64,000 nucleotides of DNA from Williamsia deligens (GTDB lineage Bacteria; Actinomycetota; Actinomycetes; Mycobacteriales; Mycobacteriaceae), in assembly GCF_024171765.1 (NCBI RefSeq), contig NZ_JAMTCI010000001.1, positions 1,589,137-1,653,136 of the forward strand. The letters are read 5' to 3'. The notes under the pieces were generated by a model. It saw only the letters and a list, made by a program, of their open reading frames with translations, did not search any database and was not told the origin of the DNA. The first letter of the stretch is position 1. Every line of letters starts with the position of its first letter. Of this stretch, positions 23,477-32,816 are shown in pieces. The position numbers and the translations under genes are program-made.

Positions 23477-24852
23477 CAGTCACCTCTCTGGCGGGACTGG
23501 CCGGCGAGGGGGGTCGGGCTGGCCCCACCACTGTAGTTCTGCTGCAGACCCGGGATGAGCGACCCGAGGTCGGGCAGCAGGCCACCGGGGGTGGTCGTCG
23601 TGGTGGTGGTCTCCGGCGTCGTGGTGGTCGTCGTCTCGGTCGTGGTCGTCGTGGTGGTGGTCTCGTCCGTGGTCGTGGTGGTCGTCTCCTGTGTGGGGGC
23701 CACCTCCGTCGTCTGGGTCACGGTCGACGGTGTGCTCGACGGAGCTGTCGCCCCGCCGCTGTCCCCACTGGTCGCGAGCCAGTAGCCGACGAGTCCGAGG
23801 GCGGCGAGCAGCAACAGCACCGCGATCGCGGCGAGGGCCTTCTGCCCCGCGGTCCAGCCGCTGTCGTCGCGGATCGGCGCGGCGGGGATGGGGCGGCGTG
23901 ACGTCACGGTCGGCGGCGGCGGGCCCGCCGGACGCGGGATCGGTGCCGACATCTCGCGCGTCAGCGGCGGCGGGGCCGCGACCGGACCGACACCCGACCC
24001 GGGTACCGGGGGGCGGCGTCCCGCCCGGACGGCGGCGACGGCGTCGGCGAATTCGCCGCCGTCGGTGTAGCGGCGGTGCGGGTCCTTCGCCATGGTGATG
24101 GCGATGAGTTCTCTGATGCCCGAGGGCAGTTCGGCGGGCAGCGGGGGAGGCGTCTCGCGGATGTGCTTCATCGCGACGGTGATGGCGCCGTCGCCGAGGA
24201 ACGGCCGACGACCGGAGATCGACTCGTAGCCGACGACCCCGAGCGAGTAGACGTCCGACGCCGACGTCGCGTCCTCGCCCAAAGCCTGCTCGGGCGAGAT
24301 GTACTGCGCGGTACCCATCACCATGCCGGTCTGGGTGACCGGCGCGGCGTCGACGGCCTTCGCGATGCCGAAGTCGGTGATCTTCACCTGACCGGTCGGT
24401 GTGATCAGGATGTTGCCGGGCTTGACGTCCCGGTGCACCAGACCCGCGGTGTGCGCCGCGTTGAGCGCCCGTCCGGTCTGCTCGAGCATGTCGAGGGCGT
24501 TGGTCAGCGAGAGCCGACCGAGGCGAGACAGCACGGCGTTGAGGGGCTCCCCGTTGACGAGCTCCATCACGAGGTAGGCCAGCGCCGGACCGCCTGCGCG
24601 GTCGGGGGTCTCGCCGTAGTCGAAGATGCTCGCGATGCCCGGGTCGTGCAGGCGCGCGGTGGTCATCGCCTCGATGCGGAAGCGCTGCAGGAACTCGGCG
24701 TCGTCGGAAAACTCCGACTTGAGCACCTTGACCGCTACACGCCGGTCGAGCCGGGTGTCGAGGCCCTCCCAGACCTGACCCATGCCGCCGGTCGCGATCA
24801 GACGCATCAGTCGGTAGCGGTCGGCGATCGTCGTGCCACTCTGCAGGCTCAC
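23476..24852 (-). CDS. pknA: Serine/threonine protein kinase PknA
   Basis: Transmembrane kinase acting with PknB on cell shape and division. The 458-aa product has Lys42 (VAVKVL), [10 protein letters not shown] (Asp142), DFG (Asp160) and an activation loop with Thr173/Thr175. A Pro-rich linker precedes one helix ([21 protein letters not shown], about 340-360). The extracellular tail is almost pure threonine with occasional Glu/Asp/Pro (about 385-425), encoded by GTGGTCGTC-type repeats at 23588-23690. PASTA repeats are absent. The GTG start overlaps the pbpA stop by 4 nt. Confidence 0.97.
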   Translation of the reverse strand: MSLQSGTTIADRYRLMRLIATGGMGQVWEGLDTRLDRRVAVKVLKSEFSDDAEFLQRFRIEAMTTARLHDPGIASIFDYGETPDRAGGPALAYLVMELVNGEPLNAVLSRLGRLSLTNALDMLEQTGRALNAAHTAGLVHRDVKPGNILITPTGQVKITDFGIAKAVDAAPVTQTGMVMGTAQYISPEQALGEDATSASDVYSLGVVGYESISGRRPFLGDGAITVAMKHIRETPPPLPAELPSGIRELIAITMAKDPHRRYTDGGEFADAVAAVRAGRRPPVPGSGVGPVAAPPPLTREMSAPIPRPAGPPPPTVTSRRPIPAAPIRDDSGWTAGQKALAAIAVLLLLAALGLVGYWLATSGDSGGATAPSSTPSTVTQTTEVAPTQETTTTTTDETTTTTTTTETTTTTTPETTTTTTTPGGLLPDLGSLIPGLQQNYSGGASPTPLAGQSRQRGD

Positions 24853-26363
24853 TGGTTCCCCCTGAGCATCTCGTTGATCACGGCGCGGCCGATCGGGGCG
24901 GCGGACGAGCCACCGGTCGACTGCAGGCCGCGATCACCGTTCTCGACGATGACGGCCACCGCGATCTGTGCGTTGCTCGACGGTCCGAACGCGATGTACC
25001 AGGCGTACGGCGTGGTCGCGGCCTCGGAGGTCGCCGAGTGCTCGGCGGTACCGGTCTTCGACGCGATGGTCACCGACGATCCGCCCGACCCGGACGTGTT
25101 GCGTTCCGAGTCGATCATGAGGCTGGTGAGGGTGGCCGCGGTCTGCGCCGAGATCGGCTCGTCGATGCTGTTGGGCGCGGTGGTGTACAGCGTCTTGAGG
25201 TCCGGGCCCTGCAGCTTGTCGACGAGGTAGGGCGACATGCGCACACCGCCGTTGGCGACGGTGGCCGCGATCATCGCGTTCTCCAGCGGCGTCATCCGCA
25301 CGTCGCGCTGTCCGATGGCGCTCTGACCGAGCGCCGCCAGATCGGAGATGGGACCGGTGGTCGAGCCCGCCACCGACATCGGGATGTCGGGGGTGTCGGA
25401 GTCGAGGCCGAACTTGCCGGCCTCGGACTTCACGGAGTCGATAGGGTTCGACAGGCGCTCGGTGGCGAGCTGCACGAACGCCGTGTTGCACGAGTACTGG
25501 AAGGCCTGCCGCAGGGTCACCGTGCCACCGGACGAACTCGGGCAGGTCTCACCGGCGTAGTTGGTGAGCTGGGTAGCGGTGTCGGGCAACGTGATCGAGC
25601 TCGATGCCGTGAGGCGGGTGGTGTCGGGGTTGATCCCCTGCGCCAGCGCCGCCGCCGTGGTGACCACCTTGAAGGTCGACCCCGGCGGGTAGGTCTGGTC
25701 GATCGCGCGGTTCAGCATCGGCTGCGGCGAGGTGTCGGTGATCTGCTCGGGGTTCCACCGGTTCCAGGCCGCCTCCCGCTCGGCGGCGTCGTGGCTGGTG
25801 AGCAGGTTCGGGTCGTAGGACGGTGTCGAGACCATCGCCAGGATCGCGCCCGTCTTCGGTGCGATGGCGACGACGGATCCGCGGCACCCGCCCGAGCACC
25901 CGGCGTTCATGGCGTCGTAGGCGACCTTCTGCAGGTTCGGCCGGATCGTCGTGACCACGTTGCCGCCCCGGGGATCCCGACCGGAGAACATGTCGAGGAA
26001 TCGCTGCCCGAAGAGACGGTCGTCGTTGCCGTTGAGCAGGGAGTCGTAGGCCTGCTCGATGCCGGCGCTGCCGTACTGGAACGAGTAGAAGCCGGTCACC
26101 GGGGCGAACGCCGCGGCGTCACGCCCGGGGTAGACGCGCAGGTACTTCAGCCGGTCGCTCGTCGGCACCGACTGCGCGATCACGGTCTGGCCGGCGGTGA
26201 TCTGACCCCGCTGGCGGGAGTACTCGTCGAGCAGGACGCGCTGGTTGCGGGGATCGGCGCGCAGCGAGTCGGCCTTGAAGACCTGGATGTAGGTCACGTT
26301 GGCCAGCAGCGCGACGACCATGACCATAACGGCGATGACGACGCGGCGGATCGGGATGTTCAC
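24849..26363 (-). CDS. pbpA: Penicillin-binding protein PbpA (class B transpeptidase)
   Basis: D,D-transpeptidase that crosslinks septal/elongation peptidoglycan with RodA. The 504-aa product has an N-terminal signal anchor ([20 protein letters not shown]), a dimerisation region, and the transpeptidase motifs SxxK in [10 protein letters not shown], SxN in YSCNTAF and KTG in [10 protein letters not shown]. The GTG at 26363 overlaps the rodA stop (GTGA), and its own stop overlaps pknA in the same way. The order rodA-pbpA-pknA-pknB is canonical. Confidence 0.97.
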   Translation of the reverse strand: MNIPIRRVVIAVMVMVVALLANVTYIQVFKADSLRADPRNQRVLLDEYSRQRGQITAGQTVIAQSVPTSDRLKYLRVYPGRDAAAFAPVTGFYSFQYGSAGIEQAYDSLLNGNDDRLFGQRFLDMFSGRDPRGGNVVTTIRPNLQKVAYDAMNAGCSGGCRGSVVAIAPKTGAILAMVSTPSYDPNLLTSHDAAEREAAWNRWNPEQITDTSPQPMLNRAIDQTYPPGSTFKVVTTAAALAQGINPDTTRLTASSSITLPDTATQLTNYAGETCPSSSGGTVTLRQAFQYSCNTAFVQLATERLSNPIDSVKSEAGKFGLDSDTPDIPMSVAGSTTGPISDLAALGQSAIGQRDVRMTPLENAMIAATVANGGVRMSPYLVDKLQGPDLKTLYTTAPNSIDEPISAQTAATLTSLMIDSERNTSGSGGSSVTIASKTGTAEHSATSEAATTPYAWYIAFGPSSNAQIAVAVIVENGDRGLQSTGGSSAAPIGRAVINEMLRGNQ

Positions 26364-27790
26364 GCGCGCTTCACCACCTGCGTCTGCGCCGCGGCGACCG
26401 GGACCTGCGGCTTGCGCTGCGACGTGTCGGGTTCGCGCGCCGCGTTGGACACCCGGACGAGCAGTGCAACGAGGACGAAGTTCGCCAGCAGCGACGACCC
26501 GCCGTAGGACATGAACGGCGTCGTCAGACCGGTCAGCGGGATGAGCGTGGTGACACCGCCGACGACGACGAACACCTGAACGCCCATCGAGAAGGACAGT
26601 CCCGTCGCGAGGAGCTTGCCGAAGCTGTCGCGCACGGTGATCCCGGTGCGCAGACCGCGCACGACGAGGATCAGGTAGATGCCGAGGACGGCGGTGAGAC
26701 CGACCAGCCCGAGCTCCTCGCCGATCGTCGTGACGATGAAGTCGGTGTTCGCGAACGGCACGATGTTCGGACGACCCGAGCCGAGTCCGGTGCCGAACAG
26801 GCCACCCGTCGCGAGGCCGAACAGCCCCTGTCCCACCTGGTATCCCGTGCCGTAGAAGTCGGAGAACGGGTCCTGCCAGACCTGCACGCGGACCTGCAGG
26901 TGGGGGAACAGCTCGTAGGCGAGGATCGCGCCGACGGTGAACAGGACGACGCCGATGATCACCCAGCTCACGCGTTCGGTGGCGACGTAGAGCAGCGCGA
27001 GGATCGTCGTGAAGATGAGGAGCGGTCCGCCGAGGTCGTTGGCCAGCGCGAAGATCCCGATGGTGACGATCCACGCCGCCAGCAGCGGCCCGAGGTCGCG
27101 GGCGCGGGGCAGGTCCATCCCCAGGAAGTGCTTGCCCGCGGTGGTGAAGAGGTCCCGCTTGGACACCAGCAGCGACGCCGTGAAGATGATGATGAGGATC
27201 TTCGAGAACTCACCGGGCTGGATGTTGAACAGCGGTGTGCGGATCCAGTTCTTGGACCCGTTGATCTCCGACAGCGACGCCGGCAGGAGCACCGGGATCG
27301 CCAGGAAGATCAGCCCCGACAGGCCGAGGATGTAGCTGTATCGCGACAGCGTGCGGTGGTCGCGGACGAACACCAGGATCAGGGTGAACGCGACGATGCC
27401 CAACACCATCCACAGCACCTGCTGGTCGGCGTTGGACGACGACGTCGTGGAGTCGGCGGTCTCCCCGTTGCGGCCCGACCCGAGATCGAGGCGGTGGATG
27501 AGCACCAGGCCGAGACCGTTGAGCGTCGCCACCAACGGCAGGATCAGCGGGTCGGCGTAGGGCGCGAACCGTCGGATGACGAGGTGGGCGAACCCGTACA
27601 GGACAACGAAGATGACCACGTACTTGCCGACGGCCCAGGTGAGCTTCTGTTCCTGTGCCGCCTCGACGTTGACCAGCGCAGCCGTCACCACGAGCGCGGC
27701 GAGACCGAGCAGGCCGAGCTCGGTGGTCCGGCCGGTGGGACGGCGGATCGGGCCCGACGTCGGCGTGGGGGTGACGGATTCCTGCGACAT
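26360..27790 (-). CDS. rodA: Peptidoglycan glycosyltransferase RodA (SEDS)
   Basis: SEDS-family membrane glycosyltransferase that polymerises lipid II. The 476-aa product has about twelve membrane helices and the family signatures PSEFSK-like [23 protein letters not shown], and [20 protein letters not shown] near the C-terminus. It starts directly after the pstP stop with no spacing, so pstP-rodA-pbpA are coupled. The N-terminal cytoplasmic 30 residues are Thr/Pro-rich and a possible kinase target. Confidence 0.97.
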   Translation of the reverse strand: MSQESVTPTPTSGPIRRPTGRTTELGLLGLAALVVTAALVNVEAAQEQKLTWAVGKYVVIFVVLYGFAHLVIRRFAPYADPLILPLVATLNGLGLVLIHRLDLGSGRNGETADSTTSSSNADQQVLWMVLGIVAFTLILVFVRDHRTLSRYSYILGLSGLIFLAIPVLLPASLSEINGSKNWIRTPLFNIQPGEFSKILIIIFTASLLVSKRDLFTTAGKHFLGMDLPRARDLGPLLAAWIVTIGIFALANDLGGPLLIFTTILALLYVATERVSWVIIGVVLFTVGAILAYELFPHLQVRVQVWQDPFSDFYGTGYQVGQGLFGLATGGLFGTGLGSGRPNIVPFANTDFIVTTIGEELGLVGLTAVLGIYLILVVRGLRTGITVRDSFGKLLATGLSFSMGVQVFVVVGGVTTLIPLTGLTTPFMSYGGSSLLANFVLVALLVRVSNAAREPDTSQRKPQVPVAAAQTQVVKRA

Positions 27791-29296
27791 TCAGTGCCCC
27801 CGACAGATCTTGCGGCCGCTGTCGTCGAAGCGGTCGACGCTGGTGTCGATGGTCGAGGTGGGCGGTGCCGACGACGCCGGGGGCGCACCGGTGCGGCCGG
27901 GTTGGACCGGGGTGGTCGTCACCGGCGGGAGTGTCGCGGCGGGGGCGCTCGACGGCGGCGCGGGGGTCGATCCCGGCGCCGCGGTGGTGCCCGCGGTGCC
28001 CGACGGTGTGGTCGACTCCGTCCCGCACAGCGGCAGCAGCGACAGCAGGGTGACGTTCTGCTTCGCCTCGCCCAACGGGACGCTGGGCTTGCTCGCGCGG
28101 ACGGTGTTCTGGCTGGGCTGCGACAGGTCGCCGACCCGCAGCGGGGAACACGACGACGATGCGGAGCCGGCCGGCGCGAACGTGATCGTCGGTGTGGCCG
28201 CGGACGGGTCGCTGACGCAGGCGGCCATGCTCACCGAGTTCAGCGAGATGCCCAGGACCGATCCCTGCATGCCGCGGTAGAGCACGACCTGTCCGTCGGA
28301 CTCGCCGACGTAGTAGTTGGACCGGATGATCGAGCGCGCGACGAGACCGCCCGCGACCACCAGGACGATGAGCAGGACCGCAGCCGCGACGAACGGCCAC
28401 CGACGACGCGGCCGGCGCTCGTCGACGACCTCCTCGGGCTCGACGGTGGGCCGTCGCGGCGACTCCTGCGGCGGTCGCAACGCCGCGGCCCGTCCTGCGG
28501 ACGTCGTCGGATCGGGCGTGTAGTCGTCGTCACCGTCCCCCGCGGCGCCAGCGCGGATGGGCCGGTGGTCGCCGTAGTCGACGTCTACGACGTCGGCCAC
28601 GACGACGGTGACGTTGTCCGGGCCGCCGCCGCGCAGCGCGAGTTCGATCAGACGGTCGGCGCAGTCACCGTGGTCGGCCACCGACGACAACGTGTCGGCG
28701 ATGGTCTCCTCCGAGACCACGTCCGACAGGCCGTCGGAACAGAGCAGGTAGCGGTCACCGGCCCGGGCCTCGCGGATGGTGAGGGTTGGTTCGACCTCGG
28801 CACCGGTGAGAGCACGCATGATGAGTGACCGCTGGGGGTGGGTGTGCGCCTGCTCGGCGGTGATCCGACCCTCCTCGACGAGGGTCTGCACGAACGTGTC
28901 GTCGCGGGTGATCTGGTTCAGCTCACCGTCACGCAGCAGGTAACCGCGGGAGTCGCCGATGTGGCACAGCGCGAGGCGGGTGCCGGCGAACAGGATGGCG
29001 GTGAGCGTGGTGCCCATCCCGTCGAGTTCGGGGGAGCGTTCCACCTGCTGTGCGATGGCGGCGTTGCCGCTGCGGATCGCGGTCTCGAGCTTGCCGAGGA
29101 GGTCGCCGCCGGGCTCGTCGTCGTCGAGGGGCTGCAGGGCCTCGACAACGAGTTGGCTGGCGACCTCACCGGCGGCGTGCCCACCCATGCCGTCGGCCAG
29201 GGCGAGCAGACGCGCACCGGCGTAGACCGAGTCCTCGTTGTTCGAGCGGACCAGACCGCGATCGCTGCGCGCGATGTACCGCAGGACGAGGGTCAC
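27791..29296 (-). CDS. pstP: Serine/threonine phosphatase PstP (PP2C)
   Basis: The only PP2C-type phosphatase opposing PknA/PknB. The 501-aa product has the metal-binding motifs LADGMGGHAAG, HIGDSRGYLL, LLCSDGLSDVV and GGPDNVTVVV within residues 1-240. An Arg-rich linker is followed by one membrane helix (WPFVAAAVLLIVLVVAGGLVA, about 305-325). The extracellular part of about 170 residues ends in a Thr/Pro/Ser-rich tail with Cys residues. The GTG start at 29296 overlaps the fhaB stop by 4 nt. Confidence 0.97.
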   Translation of the reverse strand: MTLVLRYIARSDRGLVRSNNEDSVYAGARLLALADGMGGHAAGEVASQLVVEALQPLDDDEPGGDLLGKLETAIRSGNAAIAQQVERSPELDGMGTTLTAILFAGTRLALCHIGDSRGYLLRDGELNQITRDDTFVQTLVEEGRITAEQAHTHPQRSLIMRALTGAEVEPTLTIREARAGDRYLLCSDGLSDVVSEETIADTLSSVADHGDCADRLIELALRGGGPDNVTVVVADVVDVDYGDHRPIRAGAAGDGDDDYTPDPTTSAGRAAALRPPQESPRRPTVEPEEVVDERRPRRRWPFVAAAVLLIVLVVAGGLVARSIIRSNYYVGESDGQVVLYRGMQGSVLGISLNSVSMAACVSDPSAATPTITFAPAGSASSSCSPLRVGDLSQPSQNTVRASKPSVPLGEAKQNVTLLSLLPLCGTESTTPSGTAGTTAAPGSTPAPPSSAPAATLPPVTTTPVQPGRTGAPPASSAPPTSTIDTSVDRFDDSGRKICRGH

Positions 29297-29760
29297 GGGC
29301 GCAGCTCGATCACGGTCTTGCCGATGCGGACCGGTGTCGCCAACGGCACCTTCACCGCCGTCGTGACCTTGCCGCGATCGAGGTAGGTGCCGTTCGTCGA
29401 CCCGAGGTCCTCGACGTACCAGTCGTCACCGCGCCGCGAGATGCGGGCATGACGCTCGGACGCGTAGTCGTCGGAGAGGACGAGGGTGGAGTCGGCCGCG
29501 CGGCCGATGAGCACGGGCTGGGAGCCCAGGGTGATGCGTGTGTTGGCCAGGGCGCCGTGGGTGACCACGAGATATCGGGCCGCACCCTTGGCCCGGGGCG
29601 TCCCACCAGACCCGCGGCCGGACCGCGCGAAGCGGGGGACGGGGCGTTGCCCGGTGGCCGCGTAGACGTCGTGCCGGAGCGCGCGCAGGACGGCCCAGAT
29701 CAGGAACCACAACAGCAGGAGGAACCCGATGCGGGTCAGCTGCAGCACGATGCCCTGCAC
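29293..29760 (-). CDS. fhaB: FHA-domain protein FhaB (FipA)
   Basis: Phosphothreonine-reading protein that links kinase signalling to FtsZ/FtsQ in mycobacteria. The 155-aa product has an N-terminal membrane helix (IGFLLLLWFLIWAVLRAL, about 11-28), a basic linker, and an FHA domain (about 78-153) with the phosphopeptide-binding residues in LIGRAADSTLVL, ASERHARI and GSTNGTYLD. The gap to fhaA (174 bp) holds no gene. The GTG at 29760 is the chosen start because it includes the helix. Confidence 0.95.
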   Translation of the reverse strand: MQGIVLQLTRIGFLLLLWFLIWAVLRALRHDVYAATGQRPVPRFARSGRGSGGTPRAKGAARYLVVTHGALANTRITLGSQPVLIGRAADSTLVLSDDYASERHARISRRGDDWYVEDLGSTNGTYLDRGKVTTAVKVPLATPVRIGKTVIELRP

Positions 29761-29934
29761 AGCGGTTCACCTCCGTCGTGGGTGTTCGTGGGCGGAGGGT
29801 CGCGCGCAGCAGGGACTGAAGAGACGCCGCGCGGCGACCATGGACCCACATCCTATGGGGACGGCGGCGGCGCGCCGGTAACCCCGTGTGTCAGGTTCGC
29901 ATCGCTTCCTCCGGCGCATGGCCGGCAGCGACGT

Positions 29935-31377
29935 CTACTGGAATCGCACCGTGATGTCGGAGTGGCCGAGACGGATGCGGTCACCGTCGGCGAGCTCCCA
30001 GCTGCTGACGGCGACGTCGTTGACGGTGGTGCCGTTCGTCGAGTTCAGATCGTGCAGGAGCGCGGTGCGCCCGTCCCACCGGATCTCGACGTGACGTCGG
30101 GAGACGCCGGTGTCGGGGAGGCGGAACTGCGCCTCCTGTCCGCGGCCGATCACGTTCGACCCGTCCCGCAGCGAGAAGGTGCGGTTGCTGCCGTCCTCGA
30201 GCACCAGGGTCACACCGGTGGGCGCGTACACGGGCGCGGCGGTGGCCTGGCCGTATCCCTGGTCGTAGGCGCCGGGCTGGTAGGCACCCTGGTCGTAGCC
30301 CCCGCGGTCGTATCCGCCCTGGTAGCTGCCACCGGTCCGCGGTGCGTAACCGCCCTGGTCGTACCCGCCCTGCTGGTAGCCGGCGTCGCGGTGATCGGCG
30401 TCCGGGTAGTAGCCGGCGTCGCCCTGCTGGTAGCCGCGGTCGGCCTCGTAGCCGGCGCCGCCCTGGTCGTATCCCTGCTGGTCGTAGCCGCCGGACTGGC
30501 CGTACCCGCCCTGCTGGTACCCGCCGGACTGGCCGTAGGTGCCCTGGTCGTATCCGCCGCGCTGGTCCCAGCCACCCTGCTGGTAGCCGCTGTCGCGGTA
30601 CCCGCTGTCGGCGTACCCGCGCTGGCCCTCCGCGTGACCACCGCTCGGCTCGTACGGCGCCTGGTCATAGGACTGCTGGTCGTAGGCCTGCTGTCCGTAA
30701 CCGCCCTGCTGACCGTGTCCGCCCTGGCCGTACGCGCCGTACCCGGCATCGTGCTGGGGCTGCTCGTACGCCGCAGGTGCCTGTTCGTGCGCGCCCTGCT
30801 CGTACGAGCCCCGGTCGTACTCGCGGTCGTCGTGACCGCGGCGCGAGTCGTGTCCTGGGTTCTGCGTCATGGGGGGCACTCCTGGTGTGGGATTCGCGAT
30901 CGGCGGGACAGCGGTGTGCGGGCCGGGGTTCTGGGGGCCGAAGTTCTGGGGGGCGTGCATCGGGGGGGCTGGGGGTACCGGGGTACCGACCGGCGCGGGT
31001 GCGGCGTCCGGATCGACCCGTCCGCGTGCCCGGAACTGGCCCGTGTGCAACGACGGCGAGTGCTCGAACTCCACGACCACGTCACCGTAGGTCTGCCACC
31101 CATTGTCGCGGATGAAGTGCTCGAGATGACGCGAGAACGTCTTGCGGTTCAGTTCGTACTCGGAGGACAGCTCGGCGTGGTCGGTGGAGCTGACGACCAC
31201 CGTGTAGGCGTTGGGCGCCAGAGCACCACCGTCACCGAGGTCCTCGACGGAGTCCTCCGCCTCGCGCTGGAGGGCGTTCTCGACCTCCTGGGGCGCCACC
31301 TTGCCTCCGAAGACGCGGGCGAAACCGTCGTCGACGGCACCTTCCAGCTTGCGTTCCAGGCGCTGCAGGATCCCCAT
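29935..31377 (-). CDS. fhaA: FHA-domain protein FhaA with long Gly/Gln/Tyr-rich linker
   Basis: FhaA binds phosphorylated partners such as MviN/FhaB-pathway proteins at growth zones. The 480-aa product has the N-terminal DUF3662 domain (about 1-118), a Pro-rich hinge, a low-complexity linker of more than 200 residues (about 170-395) built from GGYDQ/GGYQQ/YGQSG units, and a C-terminal FHA domain (about 400-478) with VIGRGQEAQFRL, VSRRHVEI and NSTNGTTVN. A GGAGGGAGG ribosome site precedes the ATG at 31377. It is the first gene of the fhaA-pknB operon. Confidence 0.96.
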   Translation of the reverse strand: MGILQRLERKLEGAVDDGFARVFGGKVAPQEVENALQREAEDSVEDLGDGGALAPNAYTVVVSSTDHAELSSEYELNRKTFSRHLEHFIRDNGWQTYGDVVVEFEHSPSLHTGQFRARGRVDPDAAPAPVGTPVPPAPPMHAPQNFGPQNPGPHTAVPPIANPTPGVPPMTQNPGHDSRRGHDDREYDRGSYEQGAHEQAPAAYEQPQHDAGYGAYGQGGHGQQGGYGQQAYDQQSYDQAPYEPSGGHAEGQRGYADSGYRDSGYQQGGWDQRGGYDQGTYGQSGGYQQGGYGQSGGYDQQGYDQGGAGYEADRGYQQGDAGYYPDADHRDAGYQQGGYDQGGYAPRTGGSYQGGYDRGGYDQGAYQPGAYDQGYGQATAAPVYAPTGVTLVLEDGSNRTFSLRDGSNVIGRGQEAQFRLPDTGVSRRHVEIRWDGRTALLHDLNSTNGTTVNDVAVSSWELADGDRIRLGHSDITVRFQ

Positions 31378-31433
31378 GTCGGGACACCTCCCTCCAGGTC
31401 GTCAGCGTGTCACCATGCATTCCGAGCGGTTTG

Positions 31434-31439
31434 ATGATA
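31434..31439 (-). promoter_or_regulatory. Candidate -10 element of the fhaA operon
   Basis: On the minus strand a TATCAT hexamer lies about 57 nt upstream of the fhaA start. No good -35 hexamer is visible at the usual spacing, so the assignment is tentative. It is listed because the whole seven-gene operon must start in this 236-bp gap. Confidence 0.3.
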
Positions 31440-31613
31440 GCGACCGCCCAGGCCAATCGACCCATCGTGTCACCAAGGGCCCCGTCTGTCACACCGGTGC
31501 GCCCGCAGGTCACGAGCGACGATTTATCGCGGTGCGCCCGTGGGTGTTATGGTCGTCGGCGTCCGTCACCCAGACGGACGATGCCGGTTCGGTCCTCTGA
31601 CCGAGCTTGTCAC

Positions 31614-31696
31614 GGGCGAGTGGCGGAATGGCAGACGCGCTGGCTTCAGGTGCCAGTGTCCTTCGGGACGTGGGGGTTCAAGTCCCCCTTCGCCCA
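31614..31696 (+). tRNA. leuT: tRNA-Leu (CAG)
   Basis: An 83-nt class II tRNA has acceptor GGGCGAG/TTCGCCC with discriminator A and D-loop TGGCGGAATGGCAGACGCGC. The anticodon CAG at 31647-31649 lies in loop TTCAGGT between CTGGC/GCCAG stems. The variable arm is TGTCCTTCGGGACG, and the T-arm GGGGGTTCAAGTCCCCC completes it. It occupies the same place after fhaA as leuT in mycobacteria. Confidence 0.97.
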
Positions 31697-31725
31697 CACA
31701 CACACCCACGGGGCACACTCTCCGC

Positions 31726-32343
31726 GTGGGATTCGACGTCACCGAGTACACGACAGTGCTCATCACCCTCGTGGTCATCATGGACCCGCCGGGACAGATC
31801 CCGATCTTCCTCAGCCTCGTGGGCGGTCAGCCGCCCGCGGTGCGCAACCGCGCGGCGTTCCAGGCCCCTGCGGTGAGCCTGCTGGTCATCAGCACGTTCG
31901 CGGTGGGCGGGAAGTTCATCCTGGCGTACCTCCACATCGGCGTCCCCGCGTTGCAGGGCGCGGGCGGCCTGCTGCTGTTGCTCGTGGCCCTGCAGTTGCT
32001 GACGGGACTGGGCAACGCGTCGAACCCGAAGGCGGCCGACGGTGTCAACGTCGCGCTCGTGCCGCTCGGGACACCGCTGCTCGCCGGGCCCGGGGCCATC
32101 GCCGCGGTCATCGTGTCGGTCTCGCAGGCGCAGAGTTCCGCCGGCAGCTACCTCGCGATCGCCGCGGCCATCGTCACCGTCCACGTCATCCTGGCGACGG
32201 TGCTCCGGTTCTCCACGGTCCTCATCCGGATCCTCGGTGTGGGTGGGGTGACACTGCTCGCGAAGATCGCCGGCCTCCTGCTCGCGGCCATCGCGGTCCA
32301 GCTGATCGCCAACTCCGTGATGGGGTTCGCCGCCGGACGGTGA
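31726..32343 (+). CDS. MarC-family membrane protein
   Basis: The 205-aa product has six predicted membrane helices and the MarC signature region VVIMDPPGQIPIFLSL in the first helix, with VPLGTPLLAGPGAIAAVI midway. The MarC/UPF0056 family is widespread, but its transported substrate or role is not established. The GTG at 31726 is 29 nt after the tRNA-Leu 3' end and lacks a clear ribosome site; longer starts would run through the tRNA and are rejected. Confidence 0.88.
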   Translation: MGFDVTEYTTVLITLVVIMDPPGQIPIFLSLVGGQPPAVRNRAAFQAPAVSLLVISTFAVGGKFILAYLHIGVPALQGAGGLLLLLVALQLLTGLGNASNPKAADGVNVALVPLGTPLLAGPGAIAAVIVSVSQAQSSAGSYLAIAAAIVTVHVILATVLRFSTVLIRILGVGGVTLLAKIAGLLLAAIAVQLIANSVMGFAAGR

Positions 32344-32373
32344 CCGGGGGCGTCGGTCGTCGGCGGTTCGACG

Positions 32374-32391
32374 GTCGTTCACGCGAACGAC
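32374..32391. promoter_or_regulatory. Perfect inverted repeat upstream of small hypothetical gene
   Basis: GTCGTTC-ACGC-GAACGAC has 7-bp perfect arms. It is followed 23 nt later by a TATGAT hexamer (32415-32420) and by the partial palindrome TCGCTTGCGA. It lies 31 bp after marC and about 117 bp before the next start codon. An operator or marC terminator are both possible. Confidence 0.45.
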
Positions 32392-32507
32392 AGCGCGCGA
32401 TCTTCAACAGCCGCTATGATCGCTTGCGAGTAACGAACAGTGCACGGAAGCGTTTCGGGGGTCTCGCTCCACGTGCCGGCGACGGTGAGACGGGCGACGG
32501 AGCGGAC

Positions 32508-32783
32508 GTGAGCGAACACGGAGGCACGGCGGCGGGCGGCGGGGTCGACCCGGTGCTGAACGCGGTCGTCAGCCTCCCCGGTGGACGCGGGCTCTGTGTC
32601 GAGACCCGCACCGCGGACGAGACGGCCATCGAGATGCTCGCTGCCGACGGTCACGTCGTCCGCATCACCGTGCGGCCCGGTGGTGAGATCGTGGTGACCA
32701 CCGACGGCCTCGCTGGGACGGGACAGGTGGTCATCGTCGACGCCCACGGCACGGTGCGGCCGGAGCCGGCACCCGCCGTCTGA
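32508..32783 (+). CDS. Hypothetical protein, 91 aa
   Basis: The product is a small soluble protein from a GTG at 32508: VSEHGGTAAGGGVDPVLNAV followed by a compact beta-rich pattern (VSLPGGRGLCVETRTAD, HVVRITVRPGGEIVVTTDG, GQVVIVDAHGTVRPEP). No family is recognised. There is no signal peptide or membrane segment. It lies alone between marC and the convergent osmoprotectant operon. The start is uncertain because no strong ribosome site is visible. Confidence 0.5.
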   Translation: MSEHGGTAAGGGVDPVLNAVVSLPGGRGLCVETRTADETAIEMLAADGHVVRITVRPGGEIVVTTDGLAGTGQVVIVDAHGTVRPEPAPAV

Positions 32784-32816
32784 CGCGACAGCGTCGAACG
32801 GTCGGGCACCAGGCAC

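Noticed and set aside
23588..23690. GTGGTCGTC repeat as a possible CRISPR or intergenic repeat
   Set aside because: The repeat is in frame inside pknA and encodes the Thr-rich tail; there are no spacers or cas genes.
31540..31725. Upstream extension of the marC reading frame
   Set aside because: It would require translation through the tRNA-Leu gene; the GTG at 31726 gives the normal MarC N-terminus.
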